Below, piece by piece: positions 11,642-22,992 of a stretch of DNA of 64,000 nucleotides. A program made the translations under genes and the position numbers. The first letter of the stretch is position 1; every line of letters starts with the position of its first letter. Origin of the DNA: Vicia villosa (Eukaryota; Streptophyta; Magnoliopsida; Fabales; Fabaceae); the NCBI RefSeq assembly GCF_029867415.1, contig NC_081186.1:26911915-26975914 (forward strand), given 5' to 3'. A model generated the notes under the pieces. It had not been told where the DNA came from and made no database searches. It saw only the letters and a list, made by a program, of their open reading frames with translations.

Positions 11642-12877
11642 ATGGCATCTGCTTCATTCGACAATACCAGGTTTCGCTCTGCATTGGCTGAAGAGAGATA
11701 CAAAGAACTTCAGAGCAGACAAATTATACCAGAAAGGGCTTGGAAATTGGCCCCTGAAGAGTTACCAAAGGTATCTGAGGTTCTTGAACACCACAAACTC
11801 AACTTTCTGAATGATCAGATCCGGCAGGTATCAAAAGAACTCGTCCTAGAATTTTATGCTAACGCATTTCGTGATCCTGCACACACGAGTTCTCATCCAG
11901 TATTAGAATCTTGGGTCAGAGGCAAGGTGGTCAAATATGATTGGACGCATGTTAATCGAATACTGCGCTGTAAATTCCTTGAAAGTCATTGCCATTTCCA
12001 AGATACGAAGCGGTCCAACAAGACCACATGGCCATATGCAACAATCTTGGAATTACTTGCCCAAACTGGAAGATCATGGCAACCAAACAAAAAAGATCAC
12101 CCGTCCAAAATGCTAGTTGTTGACATGGCCCCAATTCCAAAAGCGTGGGCTTATTTTTTGCATCATAATTTGGATACTAACAGAAGTGGTTCGGATCTGA
12201 CTGTAGAGCGAGCCTTAGAACTCTACATGCTTATCACCAAAGATGATATCAACATGGGGAGAATCATTGCAGGTGATATGGATAGCATCGCTCAGTCACC
12301 ATCAAAATCTTTGGGACATGCTTTCGTCATTTGGCTTTTGTGTCACAAATCAAAGGTACCTGACTTAGAGGGAGGGGTGATGGTGAGACCGGCATGTTCA
12401 CTAGACCAAGCTTGGGTGCAGGAGCACGCGGGAAAGGCAGCTCCACCAACAAATGCACCTGAATCCAGTCATCAGCGCACTGAGCAAGAGATTCCACGTA
12501 CTGAGCCGTCTCAGCCAGACAGGGAATCTCAAGCTTATTTTGACCGAATGAATATGTTTTGTTTTATGCAGGATTTCTATGCGCATTCCCAGATGCCAGG
12601 ACTATTTCTGACTCATCAGACAGAGACATGGGAGGAGGCCTAGCGATTCCGAGATCGTTTCTCTGGCCCTCCACCTGCACCTCACTACGGTCGTTATAAG
12701 CACCCTAGCTATGCCACTCCAGTGGACATCACTCGATCACCCCAGCCGCAGGCACCTCAGCAGACTCAGCAAACTGGTGTGATGACCCCTTTTACCAGTT
12801 TTATTAATGGAGGAGTTAGCTTGGATTTTGAGGATATCGATATGGCAGAGTTAGGCAGGGATGGTGGTGGTGTTTAG
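11642..12877 (+). pseudogene. Athila-1 ORF3 (env-position ORF), one internal stop
   Basis: The open frame begins ATGG at 11642 and ends at TAG 12875-12877 once a single in-frame TAG at 12641-12643 is ignored, about 411 codons. Its position between pol and the 3' LTR is that of the env-like gene of Athila/Calypso elements. I see no signal peptide or transmembrane segment. The middle contains WVRGKVVKYDWTHVNRILRC and later PIPKAWAYFLHHNL and DLTVERALELYMLI, which fit what databases call the putative plant transposon protein domain (recalled as PF20167, to be verified). The C-terminal tail is proline/glutamine-rich with an acidic end. Function is unknown; an envelope role is not supported by the sequence. 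Confidence 0.75.
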
Positions 12878-14308
12878 ACTGCAGTTTTCTTTATTTTTGT
12901 TTTTTTTAGTTATTTTTCATTTTGTGTTATTGAAGCATAGTGGATGTCGTTTTATTTTGCTTGTTATTTTCGTTCATTTTTGTTTTTGTAATCGCCCATC
13001 TTGGGTTTGTTAGTTTGTTTAATGAAATTGTTTTTGAAGTATTACAGTTACATGGTTTATTCGGAACTTAGTAATGAGAATTAAAAGTAATAGTGGATAA
13101 CACAACTACCTCAGACAATGTACTTGTTTTCTTGCTCTGATCAAAGAAAAGGAGAGGTTATTCTGTCTACATTATTCCCAAGTGTTGATACCTCTGATAA
13201 TGACTAGACGCCACTCGCGCGAACTCTACCAGCTGAGAGAGTTGCATATATCCATCTGAAAGGGAACCGAGAGATTCTGTGTTGTACTGTGTCAACTGTC
13301 TGCTATACCCACCATGGTGAGATCACAAAAAGCCAAACACAAGATTTCATGAGCGAACATTCAGGTATGTACTTATCATTCAGAACTTGCACACATTCTT
13401 TTCTGATGATATGTTCACAATTTCACACACTGAGGCATTTCTTTTTATTATTACCCCTGAGCCTTTCTAGCCATCCCTTTTTAATTTATTACCTTTGCTT
13501 AACCCCGTTTGAGCCTGGATCCTTTTGTTTGTTGTCATAACATGCAACATATTAGCCTATAGCCCAAACACTTTCCTACCATTGCTCAGAGTAACTGCAT
13601 GAGTTATCTGATCTGTGTTCATTCTAAGTTTGGGGTTGCTGTTGGAATAGCAACATTTAAGTTTGGGGTAGCTATGCATTATATGCTGACAAATGAGGGT
13701 TCCTGATAAAAAAAGGAGAGAAGAGAAAATATTTATATATATATATATATAAACAAATGAAAATAATCATCAAGGCACTCGAAAAGAAGTAAACGTCAGC
13801 GGGTATGTCCAAAAGCGGAATTAACAGCTTCCACTAAAGAATGAAAGCGAGAAATGAATTTCAGTTGCATCTTCACAGAATGAACATAGTAAAGGTAACA
13901 CCTGTAGAAATTCTGAGCCCTAGCCCTCTTTGTCCAGAATATATCCCACCTTAACCCTGGCCACGTTACAACCTGAAAAGACCTCAAAAAGTGTGTGTAT
14001 TGTGTATATGGTAATCGAAAGAGAATTTGTTCAAGCCTATGATATGGTATTGCAAACCTGAATTTTGAGTGAAAAACACATTAACATGAGAGAATTTTGG
14101 TGAGAGTGTGAAATAAAGCTTGCAGGTAAAGCAGTACTTCCAGGAGATCGCGGTGGACCAATCAGTGGAAGAAAGCAGAAAAATCTGAAGGAAGAGGAAA
14201 GAGTGAGTGGCGAAATGTTTCAGAGGTATTGTGGTTTATGTACTTACTTGTGGGATGACAGAACCTGAGCATTACTTGAGGACAAGTAACAATTTAAGTT
14301 TGGGGTTG
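12878..14308 (+). other. Athila-1 3' untranslated region with repeated PPT-like motif
   Basis: No gene is visible. TAAGTTTGGGGTTG occurs at 13625-13638 and again, in this or a near-identical form, at 13658-13671 and just before the 3' LTR (14295-14308), where it would serve as the polypurine-tract region. A (TA)n microsatellite lies at 13734-13751. Short open frames here are not convincing. Confidence 0.75.
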
Positions 14309-15727
14309 TGATCAGTCACCATTTATACTAAATATTTGAGTCACAAAAGCGCCAAGAAACCATGATTAACTGTATAACTTTGTTATTTTCTGGTAAATTT
14401 TAAGTCATTTTTAGTTTAGTCTTTATTGTTACTTTTTAAGTGATTACTGTCAGTTTTTACACGTTTGGTATGTGTAGCATGTCTGTGCAGGTTCTAAAGA
14501 TCGTAGTATCAAAGAACGCTTGGATCAAAGACAGCAACAAAAGAAGAAAACCACATGCCCTGCCTGTACGCGTATGCCTAGAAGAAAAGAAGAAAAACAC
14601 AGTCTCACTGCCTGTACGCGTATCATACGCGTATGCCTAGGAGAAAAGGAGGAAAAACAGGCTCCCTGCCTGTACGCGTACCATACGCGTATGATGATCA
14701 GAAAAACAGGCAACCTGTCTGTACGCGTACCATACGCGTATGCTTTGCTGCATGATGTCACCTATCTGCCCTTTTTCGTACATTACGCGTATGACTTGTT
14801 GCCTCCAAATGAGATATGCGTACCATACGCGTATGGTGGCCCAAAATCTTCTGAAAAGCCCAGTACGTGCCTATATAAACCAGGAATGCGAATTTCACCA
14901 GGTTGGACAATTTTTGGGAGCGAATTTGCGATTGAAAGGCTGGAGAACAGAGTTTTCAGTGGAGATTCGTGATTGATCATCCTTGCAGATTAAATTCGTC
15001 AAGAATTCTGTAATGAAAACAATCTTGATTTTTATTTTATTTTCTGTTATGAGTAGCTAAACCCCCAATTGCTAAGGGGGGTGACCCTGATTCTGAATGT
15101 ATTGAATTCGAATTTGTTACTGCAGTAATTTTGTTATTCATTGTTAAATTGATTTGTTCTTGTTATCGTTCTTAATGCGTAAACCGTCGGAAAAATGGAT
15201 TATGAGTTTTTATAAATATTGAGCTGGGCAGCCATTGTTTATCGACCTGAATAAGAACATTTGATAATAAATATTATCTAGGACTAGAAATATTTTATCT
15301 TAACCGGAGAATTCTCGATATTTAATTGCTTGATCATTACTGTAATTGACTATGGACATAGAAGTTAGGGTGTGTGTTCAAAGATCTTCTCACTAAGGAT
15401 TTAGGATTAGATGATCTAGAGAACCGGTAATCATTTGTTGTGAATTATATTATTGCACTGATAAGTCGAAATTATTGCAGGCAGAATCATTCACCTACCC
15501 CTAGCATATTACTCATCTGTTATTTGTTTAACTATTTTACTCGCTCTTTCTGAACTACATATTTTGATTATTTTATTACCAACCAAACCAATTACCAGTG
15601 ATCTTTTGTTTAATTGAAATCATTTTCCAACTCTATATCCTCAAGCAGTCCTTGAGATCGACATTCGGAGAAAACTCCTTTTATAACTACAATAGGCAAA
15701 AATAGTACACTTGCTATTTTCCTATCA
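14309..15727 (+). repeat. Athila-1 3' LTR
   Basis: 1419 bp, same ends as the 5' LTR, followed by the atagt target duplication (15728-15732). It contains the palindrome array (14567-14835) and TATA box (14871-14879). Differences from the 5' copy are about six transitions, two reciprocal 11-bp module shifts in the array and three 1-2 bp indels. Confidence 0.97.
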
Positions 15728-18538
15728 ATAGTCATTTTCACTAAGTAAAGTCTTCATCATGAAAGTAATTATGTATTGCCAGCACAAATTACTTATATCC
15801 AGATCAGAACATGCCCATTCTAATCCACATTATGCCTTAACTGCCACTTTAGACAATAATGTCAATTTTTTAAACTTCTAATGCATATTCATAGCCCTTC
15901 TTCCAGGATAAATGCACTTTGTGATGTCGACATTACTCAAGACATAAGTTCGTCTGAACTCAAACAAACTCTGACTATCCATAGAGACAACACTTCTCTA
16001 TAGAGGACTTGGAACACAAGAAACAATTTGTGTTCACGACACGAAACAAGACTCTTATTCTTTACCAAACAACTGTAAAGAATGACCTCAGACTTAACAA
16101 TGTCTGAACACTACCCTTAAACCCTATGATTGTCACAATTAGACAACCATAACCTAGACTCTAGACATTTCTCATATTCGAAAGAAGAACATGATGGACT
16201 CAAACAAGACTCAAACAAAACAAAAAGACTCTATAAACCTGAGTAATTTAAACAACATACCTGGACTTTAACTAAATTCTCGATCAAGAGATGTTATTTG
16301 AAGACGAACTGCACCAGGTGGACTTGTGCATAGGTTAGATGATGCACTAGGCCAGAACAAGTGATACACACCTACAATCCATGTGTTCGGATGATAATGC
16401 AAAGAATATTCTTTGCTGGTCTTTGAGAATAAACATGATTTGAGTTATGTTGTGACATCTTGTGTGACTTTGTTCTTCTAGCTTTAGGGTTAGTCTTTGA
16501 AGGACTTTACATTAGGATAGAAGCAGAATAACAATGTCTTTGCTGATCTTCATACTCTCTTACTCCCCCTGAGATATACAAATTTAGGATATTTTTGATG
16601 TCCGTCCTTGAAGTTCCCTTAAATTTAGGGTATGACACCTTCATTTGGAATTTGCCACAGTTTCTAAGTTTAGAAACCTCAGTTTACTTGCTACACAAGA
16701 TTCAGATTGCCACACTCTGCAACTTGAAGTAGAAGAAACTATGATTGTATAACCATAAATCAATCTTCAACATACACGTCTGAGTCATTTCATACAGACA
16801 TCGTAAATATCCAGCTCCCATCAAGATATTTAAAAGAATCAGTATGCTACACCAGATACTCTTGCCATTCTTCCTTAATGTGTGAAGATAATTGAGAACT
16901 CATAGCTAGAAGAACTTCTTCTAAGTCTAGCATCCAGGTTCTAAACCCAATAAGTGCTAAGTCTCCCGTCAAAGTACTTACCAGCTTTTCAGATAGAATT
17001 TGCTACTCACACTAGGTCATTCTGACTGATTACCTCGTCACACTTATACTTTCTCTTTTTGGAAAATATACTACAAAGAAACTGAAGATCTTGAGATGAT
17101 GTTGTGACATCAAATATGACATCATCCTTCATGGTTCTTGGTTAACATTCTTAATGTCAAATTGACAATACTCGGGGTGAGAACAGAATAATTCAATTAT
17201 CAGCAACATCCAGACATATCAAGGAATATAATAGCCAGCATCTCAATAAGCTTTTCTTCAGACTTTCATTCTGATTTTGAGATGATGGTTGCCATAGTCT
17301 GTACCTATAGAGGAGATTCCCTCATTTAGGTTTCTGGAACAAACTTAATTATAGCATGACACTGAATTAGTCAGATTCATCTGACCTCCTTGATTCCAAA
17401 CAACACTACCCTTTCTGGATAACAACTAGGGCAATACACATTCTTGACCATATTTCACTGAGGTTGAGACACAGTATTCAGCTCCAACAACTACTCTATG
17501 GTTATGAATGAAAATACACATATCTGGTTCCATTGATCAGAGGAAAATTCCAGATGCAAGCTCTTCTTAAGTAAATCATAAAGAATCATAAAGGAATACC
17601 TTCATGAGTTTTCTTGTGGCACTGAGCTTTTACTTCTAACAGAATTTGTGTAGAAGCACATGTTAATCGTGTTCTGATCAACTTATAGCTAGATGTCTCC
17701 TCTTCCAGACCAGGAGTAGGTTCCAAACCAATATTCTCACACTACATTAGTTTAGCACCAGAACATTTGTTCTTTAGCTGGTAGCTGCATACTAGTTCTT
17801 AATGTCCTAACATCCAATAGGACATTTGTTCCTCCTTCTAGGAACATTCCAGCCTTGAACTTTTTCAAGGTTCACAATTGCAGATGATTATGAATATCAT
17901 TGATCAGTTGACATTCATCAGCTCTAATAAATCATGCCATTATGAGTGGACTTGAGAGATTACTTAAGTATCTTTGACACTTTAATTATAGCTGTCAATA
18001 TCTGCCATACATTCTGTTGACTATAAATAACCTTAGGGTTTCACAGAGACTATGCAGCGGAAAATAGTCATACCTCAACAGAATTCACACAATGCTTACT
18101 TCAAGTGTTAGTTGTAAGCATGACAACTACAGATTGATTGCTACTCAACCTTTGCACAATGCTTGCTTATGCACCAAGCAACAAACTAGACCTAACCAAT
18201 ATCCTGACCTGATAAACTCACATATAAACATAGGTTACCTTATCAATAACTTCACTCCCGCATGAAGGTTTTGATGCGATTCTTCTCTGTCCATAGGTAC
18301 CGGTCGAATTTGTTCTGAAATTCAAATTCTTCACTCCCGCATGAAGTCTTTGGATTAAGCACTCCTTGTTCCAGCATCACAGTTCTAGGTCAGTTTGGTA
18401 TAATCCTCCACATATAGGTCCATCCTCCACTTCAAGGGACCATACAATATGAACATTCCTTGTTCAAACAATCTTCTACCTTTACCATAACCAGAATATA
18501 TCCCTCATGGATCTCATCCAAAAATAGACAGGATGCCT
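15728..18538 (-). other. Decayed internal region of the copia element
   Basis: 2.8 kb without an open frame above 60 codons and without a recognisable gag or pol domain. On the minus strand there are scattered short words of the type GATGTC..GACATC and one CAGGGGGAG. I treat it as eroded internal or untranslated copia sequence because it lies between the copia PBS and the copia-like flank on the other side of Athila-1. Confidence 0.5.
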
Positions 18539-18550
18539 GCTCTGATACCA
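18539..18550 (-). other. Copia primer binding site
   Basis: The minus strand reads TGGTATCAGAGC, the classical initiator tRNA-Met PBS of Ty1/copia elements. It is separated by 2 nt from the LTR end at 18553. Confidence 0.85.
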
Positions 18551-18552
18551 AT

Positions 18553-19016
18553 TGAAATTCTGGTATGACAGACTCGGATGTCATTCACGATGTCAAGACA
18601 TCTGATCTGTTATTAATGTAGCAGAGGAAAAACAGAAAGATACTCAACTTTTAGTTACCCCTAAGAAGGAGTCAATGAGACCTAGGATCACATATGTTCA
18701 GTCAACACAACCAGATTATAAAGTTTACATGGTTCTGTAAAGGAACAACTAACACTTTTGAACCTGATGTTATACACGATGTCATAACATTCATGACTAG
18801 ATAAACAACACAATGCAGAAGATAAAATAACACAGTTAATTGTTAACCCAGTTCGGTCTAACTACCTACTCTAGGGGCTACCAAGCCAGGAAGAAGATTT
18901 CACTATCAGTAGTACTATTTTATGTAAACAACCTCAGGTTTACAGATAAACGACCTCTGGTTTACCTAGTCACTACCCAATGCAACTGTAATACGGTGAA
19001 CTGACTTTATTTGAAA
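18553..19016 (-). repeat. Truncated copia 5' LTR, minus strand
   Basis: Plus-strand TGAAATTCTGG at 18553 is the complement of the LTR 3' end, directly beside the PBS. The LTR runs rightward for 464 bp until Ogre-A interrupts it at 19017. The remainder should lie beyond the right end of Ogre-A, outside the window. Confidence 0.7.
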
Positions 19017-22000
19017 TGTCGCGGATAGCAAGAGTCGCCACCGACTTTTATTTTATCCAATTAGAAAGGAAAAAAGAACAGGAAAGACCTTGGAAAGATT
19101 TTGAGTTCGGGGGTAGGTTATACAAAGGGAAGTTTTAAGGCACCCTTTGTATCCATGTTTATCCATGGGCTCTTAATTGCTTAACTCACTTTGTTTGTTT
19201 GAATTATTTGTAAAGTGTCGTGTGTGAATAGGAAAAGATTTGAATAAGGACTTTAGCTTGTAAATAAGCGTAGCCTTTTGGAAATCGTTTTGAAAAGGAG
19301 GTTTGAAAAGCATTTGAATTTGTTTGAATTGAGCAAGAAATTAAGAACTACCTACCCTAAGTTTGTCTTTCTTGTTCTTTAAGTCCTTCAGGCGAAGGGG
19401 TCTATCCATACCATGGGAGGGCAGGAAGTCTTTCAATTGGATGTTAAGGGTCATGGAGAAATATCGTTCGCCATAAGACTGCCCCTTGCCATAAAGAGGG
19501 CAGGTAGTCTAAGGGAAGGATATAATAGTCATTTAATATTTTTAGGCATCATGCGAGGATACCTTAGCAATCGGGACAATCATCTTTTACCGAGGCAACT
19601 TCGAGGGACTAAATGATTTTTAATCTCTTTAGGCAACCTTGCTTTAGGTATCCTCGGAATCGAGGGACTTGACTATTATTTAGTATAATTAGAGGCAACA
19701 GAATCATAAGGCAACAAGGCAACCATAGGGATTACCCTAAAGGTGTGTGGGTGTACAATCATGTGGTTCAGTTCAGATATTTATATTATAATTAGTGAGC
19801 TAAATTCATTAGCAGGTTTGCACTCCCTAGGATTACTAACCACAATAGAAAAATAAAGCAGTTTAAATGTCCTACGCTATTATAATAAACACCTGCGGGG
19901 ACGGGGGACATAAAGGCAGAAAAATAAACCTAATCTATTACAATAAAACCCTTATAGGGTAACAGAAAAATAAAGGCAACAAATAAGAGAGAACAATAAT
20001 TAATTAAAATCCTTGGATGCCTGGATCTTCCTCGAACCCTTGATCAATTCTGAAAATTAAAAGGAAAATAAATAAGGGTTAGTGTAGGAGGGATTCATTG
20101 ACTATTTATGCAAACCCTATTTTAAACAAGAGGCGAAATAAAAATAAAATGATATTTAAACGAAAGAAATTAGAAACTTAGCTTTTTATCTGATGACGCG
20201 TGGCTGAAGGATTTTGGTTACTCTTGAAAATTAGCCACGAAGAAGAAAAATAATGCATTAAAGATCTCAACAATTATAATGTAACATATCAAAAATTAAA
20301 ATTGTAACAATTTAGGCAAACAAATGAACAGGCAAAACCCCAAGTGGGGAACGAGTTAATCAGGGTTAATGGGCAACACCTACCAGTAAATCTAAGGCTA
20401 TTAGGGTTTATAAATGAATCGAGGTTAACAAACCTAAAAATCAATTATTGGTTTTCAACCTAATTAATTAATTGATTAAAAGCACATGCAAAAACAATAA
20501 TTTTTATTGTTTAAAAACAATTATTAATAAAATTATGGGAAAATCGAGTTTCGATAAAAAATAAATGATTATAGAATTATCATATAATTTTATGTAATAA
20601 GTTTTAATGCAAAAAACTAAATAAGTAAAAAACTATTGATAATAAATAGAATAAAAAGGAATGAAGATAAAATAGGAATTGTATGATTAAAAATAAAATA
20701 AAAAAATTTAGAAAATACTTAGCTCTAGATCTTGTGTGGCAAGCCTCTGGTGGTCCATGGTGGTCTTGCGTTTCAGGAGCCTCAGGTCTGGGTATAGCAT
20801 GAATCTGACGGTCTTTGCGTGAGGGTGTATGATGATACCTGTGCGTGAGACATACCGGATCCGCGAATAAACAATTGTTTTAAAACAATGAACGCTGCCT
20901 GGGCTCGAACCCAGGACTTGGAGGTTTCCAAACGCTTTTGATTCCATTGAGCTGCGCGTGATTAGCTGTCATAGAAATAACTCAAATAAAATATATTGGA
21001 AACAAAATAGTAAATGGAAAAGTCAAAAGATTTGTCTAAGGTGGGCCCTGGTTATCCTAAACAAGCCAATTGGAAGCAGAGAGAGGACGTGGCAAAGTTG
21101 ACCAGCCACTTGTGTTGTTCCATGCGTGCTGGAAAAAAGGAGAGAGAAAGAACGACGCTGACCGGCCATTGAGGAGAGGCCACGCGTGAAGGGCTACTAT
21201 TCATCTTCTTTCCCAAAGTTTGCTGCGGATTTTCGGCTTTTTGCTGCGTTTTTAGCTGCGAAAAAACCTTTGAATGCTAAAACCTGCAAGAACAACGTTT
21301 AACAAAAAAACTAAACACCCAAATCAAATTAAAAAAGGCTCCTGATCACGAATACGCTATCCGTTTGTCCTGAAACTTGCTGCAACGATGAATACGATGA
21401 TGATACTTGATTATGCCCTCACCATGGCATCTAGCTATCCCTGCGTGAAAGCTCATAACCAAAGGTTCAAAGCTTCCCTAAACAATGCCCAGAACTCACA
21501 CAAAACATTAGTTGGCACAGAAACAAGGTAGGATGTGATTTATGGAAAAATCAAAATATGCATGAAGAAGATGAATACGATATGAAGATCACAAGGGGTA
21601 TACGACTTGGCTCAGTGTATATTCTTACCACAAATTACCTCAGGAATCAATTGTAACGCTTATTTGGCCTTGGAAGTGCTTGGAATGATTTGCACGAGTT
21701 CTACACCTTTTTGATATTTTTGTGACTTGTAACCCTTGCCTTCTTCTCCTCAATCTCGTCCCCTAAGGTTTGGCATATGATAGGTATATATAGTGGGTGA
21801 GAATTAGGTTAAATTCATGGGCTTGGACCATTGTTTTGCTCACATGGAAATTTGATTGAAGAAATATAATATTTTCTTCTATTTTTGGATCAATACCATA
21901 TCTAATCTCACCAAGCTTGATGTGCACGAAATTAGAGAGAATCTATGATGTTTAATTGATTGAGTTTGATTGGAAATCAAAGCAAATCAAATCTCCTTGT

Positions 22001-22992
22001 ATTTTTCATCATTTATTGGATTTAAATCACCTTTTAAATGAATAAAAATTCAAATAAAATCAAATATTCATCACAAATTCGTGGATTTAGGATTGAATAT
22101 CTTTGATGGCTTGGGGAACAAGATTGGACCATAAAAACTTGGGCCCATTTGCAAGAAAACTCATTTTGGGCCATATTTACTTCACATTTTTACTCAAATT
22201 TGTCCAACTTTGACAAGGTATATCTCCCTCAATTTTTAAGATATGGAGGAGTTCTAGGACTTTTGGGAAACCTCAAGATGTCCTCTACAAGCCACTTTGG
22301 AAGCTTTTTTCCTTTTGAGGATTTTATCTTGATGATATTGGCTTTGACAAAAAACTGCTTTTGGTTGACATTCAAAGAGGACCTATAATCTTTTGATCCA
22401 TATCTCTCAAATGGAGCATTTTTAGTCTTGGCTTGTGAGAGACAAAATTGTAGAGAATTCAATTTACTTCAAAATGAGCTTTGGATGGGAAATTTCTGAT
22501 GTTCCATGTGAAAGTTATGGCTGGTCAAAGTTCAGTTGACTTTCTCCTATGAAACCCTAATTTAGAAACTTTTTGAATTTGTTGATTTATGATCTTTTCT
22601 TGATGAATCATGATCAATCCTTGATAAAATGATGAATGATACTTCAAAATAAGGTTGTTGACAAAAAAAATTAGGAGTTTTGACTGTACTTTGACCACAA
22701 TTGACTTTTAGGTCAAACTAGTCGCCTATTGATCATTTGAGCAGTTGATTGAGCAATCCTATGAATCAGAGCTTGAAACTTGGCACGAGGACCCTTTGAA
22801 GCATATGAGAGGCCATGGGATCCATTTGAGGTCTTAGAACTTAATTTTACTTTGAGAAATACAAAACCCTAATTTAGAGGCTGTTGTTTAGGAGAGAGAC
22901 TGCATGCTTCCTTCTTGTGTATCTTTGAGCGTTTGAAAGTCAGATGGACTGTAATATGAATAAATATGATGGGAAAATTTTGGGGTATGACA
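19017..22992 (-). repeat. Ogre-A 3' LTR (3976 bp)
   Basis: On the minus strand it starts TGTCATACCCCAAAATTTTC at 22992 and ends CCGCGACA at 19017, with GGTGGCGACTCT 15-26 nt inside the end. A TATA-like CTATATATAC lies at 21793-21784 and a leader leads to a donor-like GAG|GTAATT (GT at 21638-21637). The upstream U3 shares a conserved ~230-bp block with Ogre-B LTRs (22229-22462). The left neighbour is copia LTR, not a PBS, so this is the 3' LTR. Confidence 0.88.
20880..20963 (-). other. tRNA-like segment inside the Ogre-A LTR
   Basis: The minus strand shows an A-box-like AGCTCAATGGA, a short TTGG/CCAA hairpin where an anticodon arm would be, and GGTTCGAGCC, which matches the B-box consensus GGTTCGANNCC except for its final base. 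Spacing between boxes is about 32 nt, as in tRNA genes. Acceptor stem pairing and CCA context are lacking, so it is not called a tRNA gene. It may be a SINE head or an ancient tRNA-derived piece. Confidence 0.5.

Larger units (their letters stand above)
4000..15727 (+). mobile_element. Athila-1: complete Athila-type Ty3/gypsy retrotransposon
   Basis: Both LTRs are 1419 bp, begin TGATCAGTCACC and end CCTATCA. The element is flanked by a perfect 5-bp target duplication, atagt, at 3995-3999 and 15728-15732. A tRNA-Asp-type PBS follows the 5' LTR. Internally lie gag, protease-RT-RNase H-integrase, and a third ORF in the position of the Athila env-like gene. The LTRs differ by about six substitutions, all transitions, plus a few indels, so insertion was recent. 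Nevertheless gag-pol has four in-frame stops and ORF3 has one, all in otherwise continuous frames. The copy cannot encode its own full polyprotein. Confidence 0.95.
3478..19016 (-). mobile_element. Decayed Ty1/copia (SIRE/Maximus-like) element, minus strand, interrupted by Athila-1
   Basis: The element survives as 3478-3999 and 15728-19016, separated by Athila-1. Minus orientation is shown by the copia-type primer binding site TGGTATCAGAGC (minus strand, 18550-18539) lying directly inside an LTR end. Its left end is cut by the LTR at 1-3477 and its LTR is cut at 19017 by Ogre-A. No long open frame remains. The SIRE/Maximus label rests on the PBS context and the general look of the LTR and is inference. 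Confidence 0.55.
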
